Made by a program: the position numbers and the translations under genes. From Phycicoccus sp. CSK15P-2 (GTDB lineage: Bacteria; Actinomycetota; Actinomycetes; Actinomycetales; Dermatophilaceae), in the NCBI RefSeq assembly GCF_016888005.1, contig NZ_JAFDVE010000002.1, forward strand, positions 124,001 to 188,000: DNA of 64,000 nt, written 5' to 3'. The notes under the pieces are model-generated. The model was not told the origin of the DNA. It searched no databases and worked only from the letters and a program-made list of their open reading frames with translations. Shown in pieces: positions 43,865 to 52,085 of the stretch. Numbering within the stretch: the first letter of the stretch is position 1; each line of letters begins with the position of its first letter.

Positions 43865-44901
43865 ATACCTCGCCGCGGCTGCGCACCGCCCTCGTCACCG
43901 CGGTCGCGCCCGTCGCCTGGGGATCGACGTACGCGGTGACCCAGCTGTGGCTGCCGCCGGACCGGCCGATGTTCGCCGCGGCCGCGCGCATCCTGCCCGC
44001 CGGGGTCCTCATGCTCCTCTGGCTGCGCCGTCTGCCCCGCGGTGCCTGGTGGGGGCGGGCGGCCGTCCTCGGCACGCTCAACCACGCGGTCTTCTTCGGG
44101 CTGCTCTACGTCGCCGCGTACCGGCTGCCGAGCGGGCTCGCCTCGACGCTCACCGCACTCTCGCCGCTCGTTGTCATGGCGGTCGCGTGGCTCGCGCTGC
44201 GGGAGCGGCAGCCGCCCGTCACCGTGCTCGCCGCGCTCGCCGGCATCGCGGGCGTCGTGCTCCTCGTCTGGCAGAACGACCGCAGCGGGCCGGTCGACCC
44301 GGCCGGGGTCGCAGCCGCCGTCGGGGCGATCGTGTCGGCGTCCACCGGCTTCGTCCTCGTCAAGCGCTGGACGCGTCCCGGCGAGGTGCTCGTCACCACC
44401 TCCTGGCAGCTCGTCGCCGGCGGGCTGGCCCTCGTCCCGGTCGCGCTCCTCGTCGAGGGGCCGCCACCGGCCCTCGACGTCCCGGGGGCGCTCGCCCTGA
44501 CCTACCTCGGCCTCGTCGGCTCCGTCCTCGCGTACACCGTGTGGTTCCGGGGGCTGACCCGGATGGATGCCGGCGCGGTCGCCGTCGTCGGCCTCGTCAA
44601 CCCCGTCGTCGGCACGGTGCTCGGCGTCGTCCTCCTCGGCGAGGCTTTCGGGCCGGTCCACCTCGCCGCGATGGTCCTCGTCCTCGGCAGCGTCCTCGTG
44701 GCCCAGGAGCCGGTGCGTCGCTCGGCCGTGCGCTTCGCCGGACGCTCGGCCGGCCGGGCGCGGAGGTGGTCCGAGGAGGCCGTCTCCTGCCCGCCGCGAG
44801 GCGCCCGGCTGAGTAGCGCACCTCATGGCGGTCGCGCCGGCACGGCGGGAGACTGGGGCCGTGCCCGCAGCGGCACATCGGCCCCGAGGAGGACGCGATG
44901 A
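43858..44901 (+). CDS. EamA/DMT-family transporter
   Basis: A 347-aa drug/metabolite transporter with two EamA repeats and about ten transmembrane segments (roughly 10-285). A long Arg/Ser/Gly-rich cytosolic tail (about 290-347) has no counterpart in most family members. Its DNA overlaps the promoter-proximal sequence of the next gene, so the true stop-readthrough advantage may be coupling (ATGA at 44898). The GTG at 43858 lies 7 nt after a TATTGT -10; GTG 43849 is three codons longer. The divergent MarR regulator is its likely controller. Substrate unknown. Confidence 0.85.
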   Translation: MEDTSPRLRTALVTAVAPVAWGSTYAVTQLWLPPDRPMFAAAARILPAGVLMLLWLRRLPRGAWWGRAAVLGTLNHAVFFGLLYVAAYRLPSGLASTLTALSPLVVMAVAWLALRERQPPVTVLAALAGIAGVVLLVWQNDRSGPVDPAGVAAAVGAIVSASTGFVLVKRWTRPGEVLVTTSWQLVAGGLALVPVALLVEGPPPALDVPGALALTYLGLVGSVLAYTVWFRGLTRMDAGAVAVVGLVNPVVGTVLGVVLLGEAFGPVHLAAMVLVLGSVLVAQEPVRRSAVRFAGRSAGRARRWSEEAVSCPPRGARLSSAPHGGRAGTAGDWGRARSGTSAPRRTR

Positions 44902-46166
44902 CGGCCCCGCCCACGACGACCACCGACCCGGTGCCGCCCGGCCCGGGCGACGGGTCCGCCACCGCCCACCCGGCCACGCCCGCCCAGCTCGCGTGGCTCG
45001 AGGGCGAGCTCCCGCGCTGGCAGGCCGAAGGGCTCGTCGACGCCACCGCCGTGGCAGCCATCCGCGGGCGCTACGTCGCCCACCGCCGGTTCACCCTCGC
45101 CCGGATCGTCCTGACGCTCGGCGCGGCCTTCGTCGGGCTCGGGCTCGTCTGGCTCGTCGCCGCCAACCTCGACGCCCTCCCGCCCGCCCTGCGCTTCGCG
45201 GTCGTCGCGGCGGTCTGGCTCGGCCTCACCGCGGGCGCCGAGCTGCTCGCCACGCGCAAGGAGCACGGCGGCGGCGTCGCCTCGCCGGTCGTCGGGGCCG
45301 TCCGGCTGCTCGCGGCCGGGGCCTTCGGCGCCGTCGTCTTCCAGGCGGCACAGAGCCTCCAGGTGCCGGCCTACGAGCCGCTGCTCGTCGGGGTCTGGGC
45401 GCTCGGCGTGCTCGCCTACGCGTACGCCGTCGCGGGCATCGGCCCGGTCGTGCTCGGCGTCGTGCTCGGGGCGTACTGGCTCGTGTGGCACGTCGTGAGC
45501 ACCGCCGACGACGTCGTGTCCGTGCTCCTCGCGGTCGGCGCGGCGGGGCTCGCCTCGGTCGCGGTCGGCGTCCTCCACCACCGGCTCGCGGGCGGCGCAG
45601 GTGTCTGGCGCTCGCTCGGTCTCCCCTGGCGGGAGGTCGGCGCCGTGCTCGTGCTCGGCGGGCTGTTCGCCGCCGCCCTGCCGTACGCCGCCGAGGTCGA
45701 GCTCGGGGCGCCGCTGCCGCTCGTCGTGCTCGGTCTCGCTGCGCTCCTCGCGGGGCTCGCCGTGCTCCGCGGCGACCGTCTCGACCGGCTCGAGGTGGGG
45801 CTCGCGACCGGCGCGACCGTGCTCGTCGTGCTTCTCGCGGTCTGGCGCGCGGACGAGGACCCGACCTCGACCGCCGACCTCGCCGTCGGCGACTGGGCCC
45901 GGGCCGCCGTGGCCGTCGGCGTGTACCTCCTCGTCGCGAGCGGCTACGCGGTCCTCGGCGGCATGCGGGACTCCGGCCGGCTCACCTGGCTCGCCACCGC
46001 CGCGCTCGTCGTCTTCGTGACCACCCAGGCGCTCGCGGTGTTCGCGCCGATCCTCAGCGGGGCCTGGCTGTTCCTCCTCGTCGGCGTCGTGCTCCTCGCC
46101 ACCGGTGTCCTCGCCGACCGCGGCCGGCGACGGCTCGCGGCTCAGGGTCGGGAGGTGCTCTCGTGA
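44898..46166 (+). CDS. DUF2157 domain-containing membrane protein
   Basis: A 422-aa protein. The N-terminal cytosolic segment (about 25-65, L-A-W-L-E-G-E-L-P-R-W-Q-x-E-G-L-V-D) is the DUF2157 motif, followed by about eleven hydrophobic segments. DUF2157 genes commonly precede GDYXXLXY genes, as here, but the function is unknown. The ATG overlaps the EamA stop by 4 nt and its own stop overlaps the next GTG (GTGA). Confidence 0.87.
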   Translation: MTAPPTTTTDPVPPGPGDGSATAHPATPAQLAWLEGELPRWQAEGLVDATAVAAIRGRYVAHRRFTLARIVLTLGAAFVGLGLVWLVAANLDALPPALRFAVVAAVWLGLTAGAELLATRKEHGGGVASPVVGAVRLLAAGAFGAVVFQAAQSLQVPAYEPLLVGVWALGVLAYAYAVAGIGPVVLGVVLGAYWLVWHVVSTADDVVSVLLAVGAAGLASVAVGVLHHRLAGGAGVWRSLGLPWREVGAVLVLGGLFAAALPYAAEVELGAPLPLVVLGLAALLAGLAVLRGDRLDRLEVGLATGATVLVVLLAVWRADEDPTSTADLAVGDWARAAVAVGVYLLVASGYAVLGGMRDSGRLTWLATAALVVFVTTQALAVFAPILSGAWLFLLVGVVLLATGVLADRGRRRLAAQGREVLS

Positions 46167-46651
46167 CCACCTCGCGGACCACGCGGGTGCTCGCCGCCCT
46201 CGTCGCCCAGGTCGTCCTCCTCGGCGTGGCGGTGTGGGCGCCGCTCTCGGCGCGGCTCACCGGCGAGGAGGTCCGGCTGCGCGTCGAGCCGGTGGACCCG
46301 CTCGACCCCTTCCGCGGGGCCTACGTCGAGCTCGGCTACCCCGACCTGCCCGATCCCGCTGACCGCTTCGACCCATCCTCCGACGAGGCTCCGGAGGGGC
46401 CGGTCTTCGTCCCACTGCGCCGGGAGGGCGACCTTTGGGTGGGGACGACGGTCGAGACGCGCCGGCCGGACGACCAGCCGTACCTCGCCTGCCGGGCCGA
46501 CTGGCGGCTGACCTGCGGCATCGAGTCGTACTTCCTCCCGCAGGACGAAGCGGCCGCCGTGGAGGGCTCGGTGCGCGACGGGACGGTCGTCGCCGTCGTG
46601 CGGGTCGACGCCCGGGGGCACGCCGCCCTCGTCGGGCTGGAGGTGCGCTGA
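46163..46651 (+). CDS. GDYXXLXY-family membrane-anchored protein
   Basis: A 162-aa protein with one N-terminal transmembrane helix (about 8-30) and an extracytoplasmic domain. The family motif appears as R-G-A-Y-V-E-L-G-Y near residues 50-58 (G-A-Y instead of G-D-Y). A Cys pair near 112 and 120 could form a disulfide. Members are uncharacterised and coupled to DUF2157 genes. The GTG start overlaps the DUF2157 stop. Confidence 0.83.
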   Translation: MTTSRTTRVLAALVAQVVLLGVAVWAPLSARLTGEEVRLRVEPVDPLDPFRGAYVELGYPDLPDPADRFDPSSDEAPEGPVFVPLRREGDLWVGTTVETRRPDDQPYLACRADWRLTCGIESYFLPQDEAAAVEGSVRDGTVVAVVRVDARGHAALVGLEVR

Positions 46652-46675
46652 CACCGGCCCGGCTTCGCGCGGTGG

Positions 46676-46681
46676 CACGAT
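46676..46681 (+). promoter_or_regulatory. Possible leaderless -10 box for tryptophan dioxygenase
   Basis: CACGAT ends 7 nt before the ATG at 46689. Confidence 0.33.
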
Positions 46682-46688
46682 GACGGCC

Positions 46689-47549
46689 ATGAGCGATGGT
46701 GCGGTCGACCGGGCGAAGCGAGCCCTCGAGGAGGGCATCAGACGGGACTTCGGGAAGGCGATGTCGTACGGGGCGTACCTCGACCTCGACACGCTGCTCT
46801 CGGCCCAGCACCCGCGCAGCGAGCCGCCCCAGCACGACGAGCTGCTCTTCATCGTCCAGCACCAGGTGTCCGAGCTGTGGCTCACGCTGCTGCTCCACGA
46901 GCTGCGCTCGGCGCGCGGCCTGCTGGCCTCCGACGACCTGGCCCCGGCGCTGAAGCGGCTGGCGCGGGTCAAGCACGTGCAGCGCCAGCTCGTCGAGATG
47001 TGGGACGTCCTCGCCACGCTGACCCCCAGCGAGTACGCGCAGATCCGCCCGTTCCTCGCCACCAGCTCGGGCTTCCAGAGCGACCAGTACCGGGCCGTCG
47101 AGTTCCTCCTCGGCAACAAGAACGCCGAGATGCTGCGGGTCTTCGAGCACGACGAGCGGGCGCGCGCGGGGCTCGAGCAGCTGCTCGCCGAACCGACGCT
47201 CTACGACGAGCTCCTCCGGCTGCTCGCGCGCCGCGGCTACGCCGTCCCGGCCGAGGTGCTCGAGCGGGACGTCCGGGAGCCCTACCGGCTCGTCCCGGCC
47301 CTCGTCGACGTCTTCGCCGAGGTGTACGCCGCGCCCGACGAGCACTGGGGCGTGTACGAGACGTGCGAGGAGCTCGTCGACGTCGAGGACCTCTTCCAGC
47401 AGTGGCGGTTCCGCCACCTGCAGGTCGTCACCCGCACGATCGGGCACAAGGTGGGCACCGGCGGGTCCAGCGGGGTCGACTTCCTCCGCCGGGCCCTGGA
47501 CCTCACCTTCTTCCCCGAGCTGTACGAGGTCCGCACCCGCGTCGGCTGA
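46689..47549 (+). CDS. kynA: Tryptophan 2,3-dioxygenase
   Basis: Heme enzyme opening the indole ring of tryptophan to N-formylkynurenine, the first step of the kynurenine pathway; 286 aa. Diagnostic blocks are present: S-Y-G-x-Y-L-x-L-D-x-L-L near 26-37, F-I-V-Q-H-Q-V-S-E-L-W-L near 53-64 with the heme-pocket His, F-L-L-G-N-K near 136-141, and G-T-G-G-S-S-G-V-D-F-L near 257-267. I take the second ATG because a CACGAT box fits it; ATG 46680 is three codons earlier. Kynurenine formamidase and kynureninase are not in the window. Confidence 0.92.
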   Translation: MSDGAVDRAKRALEEGIRRDFGKAMSYGAYLDLDTLLSAQHPRSEPPQHDELLFIVQHQVSELWLTLLLHELRSARGLLASDDLAPALKRLARVKHVQRQLVEMWDVLATLTPSEYAQIRPFLATSSGFQSDQYRAVEFLLGNKNAEMLRVFEHDERARAGLEQLLAEPTLYDELLRLLARRGYAVPAEVLERDVREPYRLVPALVDVFAEVYAAPDEHWGVYETCEELVDVEDLFQQWRFRHLQVVTRTIGHKVGTGGSSGVDFLRRALDLTFFPELYEVRTRVG

Positions 47550-47570
47550 CCTCCCCCGGCGAGGCGTCGC

Positions 47571-47576
47571 TAGGGT
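47571..47576 (+). promoter_or_regulatory. Leaderless -10 box for the PfkB kinase
   Basis: TAGGGT ends 7 nt before the ATG at 47584. Confidence 0.48.
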
Positions 47577-47583
47577 CCGGGAC

Positions 47584-48501
47584 ATGGCCGGACGCGTCAT
47601 CCACACCGCCCAGGCGCTCGTCGACGCCGTGCTCGAGGTGCCACGGCTGCCGCCGCCCGGCGGGAACGTCATGGCGTCGGGGTACGAGCGGTACGCCGGG
47701 GGAGCGGCGACCGTCCTGGTCGCCGCGGCCCGGACGGGTGCCCGGGCGGTGCACGCCGGGGCAGTCGGCACCGGCCCGAACGGTGACCTCGTGCGCGCCG
47801 TCCTCGGCGCGGAGGGCGTCGAGATGTCCGCCCCGCGCGTGCCGGACCTCGACACGGGCGTCTGCGTCGTCCTCGTCGAGCCGGGCGGGGAGCGCACGTT
47901 CGTCACGACCCAGGGGGCCGAGCGGCGCGTGACCGTGGAGTCCTTCGCGACGAGCGCGCCCGAGCCGGGGGACCACGTCTGCGTCAGCGGCTACTCGCTG
48001 CTCGGCCGCCCCCGTGACCCGCTCGTCGCCTGGCTCGGCTCGCTCGACGAGGCCGTGCACGTCGTCCTCGACCCCGGTGCGGGCTTCCCCGAGGTCGACC
48101 CGGACGTGCGGGACGCGGTGCTGCGCCGGACGACGGTGTGGACCGGCAACGCCGCGGAGTCCGCGGCCCTCGCGGGTGTCGACGGCGTGCGCGAGAGCGC
48201 GCACATCATCGCTGGGCTGCTCCCGGAGGGTGCCGTGGTCGTCGTCCGGGACGGTCCCCGCGGCTGCCTGGTGCGCGAGCGCGGCGCCGAGACCGTCCTT
48301 CCCGGCCATCCGCAGCGGCCCGTCGACACCAACGGGGCGGGGGACACCCACACGGGGGTGCTGCTCGCGTCCCGGACGGCCGGACTCGCCTGGGCGCAGG
48401 CCGCGGCGCGGGCCAACGCCGCCGCGGCGCTCACCGTGACGCGCAAGGGTCCGGACACCTGCCCGACCCCCGACGAGGTCGACACGCTGCTCGCCCGGTG
48501 A
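47584..48501 (+). CDS. PfkB-family carbohydrate kinase
   Basis: A 305-aa ribokinase-like sugar or nucleoside kinase. The C-terminal PfkB signature D-T-N-G-A-G-D-T-H-T-G near 249-259 contains the catalytic Asp. G-G-N-V-M-A-S-G and Y-A-G-G-A-A-T-V-L-V near 26-45 form the substrate side. The exact sugar cannot be read; ribokinase, pseudouridine kinase and fructokinase are all possible. It stands alone with its own TAGGGT box. Confidence 0.86.
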   Translation: MAGRVIHTAQALVDAVLEVPRLPPPGGNVMASGYERYAGGAATVLVAAARTGARAVHAGAVGTGPNGDLVRAVLGAEGVEMSAPRVPDLDTGVCVVLVEPGGERTFVTTQGAERRVTVESFATSAPEPGDHVCVSGYSLLGRPRDPLVAWLGSLDEAVHVVLDPGAGFPEVDPDVRDAVLRRTTVWTGNAAESAALAGVDGVRESAHIIAGLLPEGAVVVVRDGPRGCLVRERGAETVLPGHPQRPVDTNGAGDTHTGVLLASRTAGLAWAQAAARANAAAALTVTRKGPDTCPTPDEVDTLLAR

Positions 48502-48803
48502 GCGCACCGGACGTCGGCGCGGCGAGGGGTCGGACGTGACGGATGGGGCGCGGCGCGGGTGCTGCGACGGGTGGGGCGTGAGATGTGGTTCGTGGACAAC
48601 GATGTCAGCCGAAAGATGGCTCGAGCCGGTCATGACCGGGTGATGCCACGTCGTGAGGATGTGCGCCATCGTCGAACCGGTCGAGCTGGGCGGTCGACGT
48701 TCGATTCGGCCGACGGGCCCTCCGCCACACCGGCAGGGGATGGGACGGCGGCCCGTCGGCAGGGTCGACCACGCCCGGCGCCATCAGGCTGCGTCGTCGA
48801 TCC
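48502..48803. terminator. Convergent intergenic region with hairpins
   Basis: Between convergent pfkB and merR genes are a perfect 14-bp palindrome (48626-48639) and an 11-bp perfect inverted repeat (48709-48719 / 48750-48760, 30-nt loop). Either may stop transcription. No gene or RNA is recognised. Confidence 0.4.
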
Positions 48804-49229
48804 TCACAGTCGGCCGAGCCGATCGAGGTCGTCGCGACAGCGCCGCTCGAACGTCTCGAGCTCGGCGAGGGCGGCGTCGAGGTCCCGGCGCCGCTGCTCG
48901 AGGTCGGTGCGGCGCTCGTCGATCTGGGACAGGACGTACTCGAGCTGGCTGCGCCGGCCCCGCGGTGCGTCGTAGAGGTCGATGATCGTGCGGATCTCGT
49001 CGAGGGGGAAGCCGAGCCGTCGTCCACGCAGCACGAGGGCGAGCCGGGTGCGGTCGCGCCGGTGGTACACGCGGGTCGTCCCGCGGCGGTCGGGGGAGAT
49101 GAGGCCGAGCTCCTCGTAGTGCCGCACCGTGCGGTGGGTGACGCCGAACTCCTCCGCGACCTCCGCGATCGTCCACGTGCGGGACGGGTCGTCGGGCGCG
49201 GCGGGCGAGCCGGTCGTCTGGCTTGTCAC
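48804..49229 (-). CDS. MerR-family transcriptional regulator (probable LiuR-like)
   Basis: A 141-aa MerR regulator. The DNA-binding helix-turn-helix and wing are residues 18-60 (W-T-I-A-E-V-A-E-E-F-G-V-T-H-R-T-V-R-H-Y-E-E-L-G-L-I in two parts, then R-R-G-T-T-R-V-Y-H). A long coiled coil (about 90-130) provides dimerisation. There is no Cys-rich metal-binding tail, so it is not a metal sensor. It diverges from an acyl-CoA dehydrogenase/carboxyltransferase operon with an ACGT-rich dyad in between. That resembles LiuR-type control of branched-chain amino acid degradation (inference). The GTG has an AATACT box 6 nt upstream. Confidence 0.87.
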   Translation of the reverse strand: MTSQTTGSPAAPDDPSRTWTIAEVAEEFGVTHRTVRHYEELGLISPDRRGTTRVYHRRDRTRLALVLRGRRLGFPLDEIRTIIDLYDAPRGRRSQLEYVLSQIDERRTDLEQRRRDLDAALAELETFERRCRDDLDRLGRL

Positions 49230-49265
49230 GCGCCGAGTATTGCTTTACGTTGACGTCAACGTCAA
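49223..49265. promoter_or_regulatory. Divergent merR/acyl-CoA dehydrogenase promoters with MerR-type dyads
   Basis: Three ACGT cores at 6-bp phase build two overlapping dyads: 49244-49259 (TTTACGT-TG-ACGTCAA) and 49250-49265 (TTGACGT-CA-ACGTCAA). The plus promoter is TTGTCA (49223) - 17 bp - TACGTT (49246). The minus promoter is TTGACG (49260-49265) - 18 bp - AATACT (49236-49241). The dyads overlap both. Confidence 0.68.
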
Positions 49266-49327
49266 GAACGTGACCGACGGCCGTCCACCGCGACCCGGGG
49301 GCGGGCCCACTGCGTGAAGGAGCGTCC

Positions 49328-50521
49328 ATGTTCGAGCTGGGGAAGGACCACGAGGAGTTCCGGGCGGTCGTCCGGGACTTCGCGACGGAGGCCGTCGAGC
49401 CGTACGTGGCGGACTGGGACCGCGAGCACCACTTCCCGACCGCGCTCGTGCCGGTCATGGGGGAGCTCGGGCTCTTCGGGCTCGTCGTCCCCGAGGCCTA
49501 CGGCGGCTCGCTCGAGCACTCCGAGGGTGGCGCGTTCACGAGCCTGTGCATCGCGATCGAGGAGCTGGGGCGGGTCGACCAGTCGATCGGGATCACCCTC
49601 TCGGCCGGCGTCGGCCTCGGGATCAACCCGGTCCTCACCTACGGCACGGACGAGCAGAAGGAGCGCTTCCTCCCCGACCTCGTCGCCGGGCGCGCGCTCG
49701 CCGGGTTCGGGCTCACCGAGCCGGACGCCGGCTCCGACGCGGGGGCGACCCGGACCAGGGCGGTGCTCGACGAGGCGGCCGGAGAGTGGGTCCTCGACGG
49801 CGCGAAGGCGTTCATCACGAACTCCGGCACGGAGATCACATCGGTCGTCACCGTCACCGCGCGCACGGGCACCCGCGAGGACGGGCGTCCGGAGATCTCC
49901 GCGGTCATGGTCCCCTCCGGCACGCCCGGCTTCACCGTCGAGCCCGCCTACCGGAAGATGGGCTGGAACATCTCGGACACCCATGGGCTCTCGTTCTCGG
50001 GCTGTCGGGTCCCCGCCGACCACCTGCTCGGCGAGCGGGGGCGGGGCTTCCACCAGTTCCTCAAGACGCTCGACGACGGCCGCATCGCGATCAGTGCGCT
50101 CGCGGTCGGGCTCATCACCCGGATGCGCGAGGAGGCCGCCGGGTACGCCCGTACGCGGACCGCCTTCGGGCGGCCGATCGGAGCCAACCAGGGCGTCGCG
50201 TTCCCCGTCGCCGATCTCGCCGTCATGGAGGACGCCGCCCGGCTGCTCACCTACCGCGCCGCCTGGCTCAAGGACGAGCACGAGGCGGGCCGCCGGTCGG
50301 CCGAGGAGGTGTCGCAGGCGGCGGCGAAGGCCAAGCTGTACACCTCGGAGGCCGCGGTCACCGCGACGCGCATCGCCACACAGGTGTTCGGCGGCAACGG
50401 GTTCATGGAGGAGTACCCCGTCGCGCGCTTCTACCGCGACGCGAAGATCCTCGAGATCGGCGAGGGCACCTCCGAGGTGCAGCGGATGGTGCTCGCGAAG
50501 GGTCTGGGCCTCTCGGCATGA
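49328..50521 (+). CDS. Acyl-CoA dehydrogenase
   Basis: A 397-aa FAD-dependent acyl-CoA dehydrogenase. FAD/substrate motifs G-F-G-L-T-E-P-D-A-G-S-D near 125-136 and K-A-F-I-T-N-S near 161 are intact. R-T-A-F-G-R-P-I is near 277 and I-G-E-G-T-S-E-V-Q near 378. The Glu in the I-G-E-G-T loop is the catalytic base position of short/medium/branched-chain enzymes; isovaleryl-CoA dehydrogenases lack it there. A strong AAGGAG 5 nt upstream makes this one of the few leadered starts. It is coupled (ATGA) to a carboxyltransferase and divergent from a MerR regulator, suggesting amino-acid or branched acyl-CoA catabolism. Confidence 0.92.
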   Translation: MFELGKDHEEFRAVVRDFATEAVEPYVADWDREHHFPTALVPVMGELGLFGLVVPEAYGGSLEHSEGGAFTSLCIAIEELGRVDQSIGITLSAGVGLGINPVLTYGTDEQKERFLPDLVAGRALAGFGLTEPDAGSDAGATRTRAVLDEAAGEWVLDGAKAFITNSGTEITSVVTVTARTGTREDGRPEISAVMVPSGTPGFTVEPAYRKMGWNISDTHGLSFSGCRVPADHLLGERGRGFHQFLKTLDDGRIAISALAVGLITRMREEAAGYARTRTAFGRPIGANQGVAFPVADLAVMEDAARLLTYRAAWLKDEHEAGRRSAEEVSQAAAKAKLYTSEAAVTATRIATQVFGGNGFMEEYPVARFYRDAKILEIGEGTSEVQRMVLAKGLGLSA

Positions 50522-52074
50522 GCGACACCGACCCCCGCGTCGAGGACGTCCGGAGCCGGCTCCACGAGGCACGGGCGGCGTCGGCGGCACCCACCGAGAA
50601 GGCCGCGGCCAAGCTCGAGGCCCAGGGCAAGCTCTACGTCCGCGACCGGCTGGCCCTGCTCCTCGACGACGGGTCGTTCGTCGAGGACGGCCGGTACGCC
50701 AACGCCCTCGCGCCCGGGCTCCCCGCGGACGGGGTCGTCACCGGCCGGGGCACGGTCGAGGACCGGCCGGTCGTCGTCATCGCGAACGACCCCACGGTCA
50801 AGGCGGGCTCGTGGGGGGCACGCACCGTCGAGAAGATCGTCCGCGCCACCGAGACCGCGCTGCGTGAGGAGCTGCCCGTCTTCTGGCTCGTCGACTCCGC
50901 GGGTGCCCGGATCACCGACCAGGTCGAGATGTTCCCGGGCCGGCGGGGCGCGGGCCGGATCTTCCACAACCAGGTCGCGCTGTCGGGCAAGGTGCCGCAG
51001 GTCTGCTGCCTCTTCGGGCCGTCCGCCGCCGGCGGCGCGTACATCCCGAGCTTCTGCGACGTCATCGTCATGGTCGAGGGCAACGCGTCGATGTACCTCG
51101 GCAGCCCCCGGATGGCCGAGATGGTCGTCGGGGAGAAGGTCTCGCTCGAGGAGATGGGCGGCGCCCGGATGCACTGCACGGTCTCGGGGGTCGGTGACCT
51201 CCTCGCGGCCGACGACGCCGAGGCGATCGAGCTCGCACGCCTCTGGTTCTCGTACCTGCCGGACTCCTGGCGCACCCCACCGCCGGGCTACCACCCCGAG
51301 GAGCCGGCCGTGCCCCTCACCCGGCGGTCCGTGCCCGAGCGCGAGAGCCAGCCCTTCGACGTGCACGGGCTGATCGACGGCCTCGTCGACGACGACAGCT
51401 TCTTCGAGGTCAAGCCGCTCTTCGCGCCCGAGCTCGTCGTCGGCTTCGCCCGGATGGGCGGCGAGAGCGTCGGCATCGTGGCGAACAACTCCGCGGTCAA
51501 GGGCGGGGTCCTCTTCAGCGACTCCGCGGACAAGGCCGCACGGTTCATCTGGCTGTGCGACGCGTTCTCGGTCCCGCTGGTCTACCTCGCCGACGTCCCC
51601 GGCTTCATGATCGGCTCCGAGGTCGAGCGCGGCGGGATCATCCGGCACGGCGCGAAGATGGTCTCGGCGGTCGCGTCGGCCACCGTGCCGCAGCTCTGCG
51701 TCGTCGTCCGCAAGGCCTACGGGGCCGGGCTGTACGCGATGGGCGGACCGGGCTTCGGCCCGGACGCGACGATCGCCCTGCCCACGGCACGGATCGCCGT
51801 GATGGGTCCCGAGGCGGCCGTCAACGCCGTGTACGCCAACAAGATCGCCGAGGTCGAGGCGGCCGAGGGAGAGCAGGCGCGGGACCGGTTCGTCGCCGAG
51901 CGACGGGCCGAGTACCTCGAGGACGTCGACCTCGAGCGGCTCGCGGCGGACCTCGTCGTGGACCAGGTGGTCGAGCCCGAGGAGCTGCGCACCGAGCTGC
52001 TGCACCGGCTGCGGTACGCGGCCCGGCGCGACCGGCACTTCGCGGACAAGCGCCGCGACGTCCCGCCCGTCTGA
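50518..52074 (+). CDS. Acyl-CoA carboxylase carboxyltransferase (beta) subunit, methylcrotonyl/geranyl-type
   Basis: A 518-aa carboxyltransferase of the crotonase-like AccD fold. The N-terminal half carries D-S-A-G-A-R near 126 and the oxyanion-hole G-P-S-A-A-G-G-A-Y-I-P near 163-173. The C-terminal half carries D-V-P-G-F-M-I-G near 360 and the second oxyanion G-A-G-L-Y-A-M-G-G near 401. The S-A-A-G-G-A-Y pattern and the G-G-A-R-M-H-C-x-V-S-G block resemble MCC-type beta chains. It would need the shared biotinylated alpha subunit at 41.5 kb, because no alpha gene lies in this operon. It overlaps the acyl-CoA dehydrogenase by 4 nt. Confidence 0.9.
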   Translation: MSDTDPRVEDVRSRLHEARAASAAPTEKAAAKLEAQGKLYVRDRLALLLDDGSFVEDGRYANALAPGLPADGVVTGRGTVEDRPVVVIANDPTVKAGSWGARTVEKIVRATETALREELPVFWLVDSAGARITDQVEMFPGRRGAGRIFHNQVALSGKVPQVCCLFGPSAAGGAYIPSFCDVIVMVEGNASMYLGSPRMAEMVVGEKVSLEEMGGARMHCTVSGVGDLLAADDAEAIELARLWFSYLPDSWRTPPPGYHPEEPAVPLTRRSVPERESQPFDVHGLIDGLVDDDSFFEVKPLFAPELVVGFARMGGESVGIVANNSAVKGGVLFSDSADKAARFIWLCDAFSVPLVYLADVPGFMIGSEVERGGIIRHGAKMVSAVASATVPQLCVVVRKAYGAGLYAMGGPGFGPDATIALPTARIAVMGPEAAVNAVYANKIAEVEAAEGEQARDRFVAERRAEYLEDVDLERLAADLVVDQVVEPEELRTELLHRLRYAARRDRHFADKRRDVPPV

Positions 52075-52085
52075 GACGCGCCGCC

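Noticed and set aside
50518-52074. Assigning the acyl-CoA dehydrogenase/carboxyltransferase operon firmly to leucine breakdown
   Set aside because: The dehydrogenase has its catalytic Glu where isovaleryl-CoA dehydrogenases lack it, and no hydratase or lyase is present, so I kept a general call.
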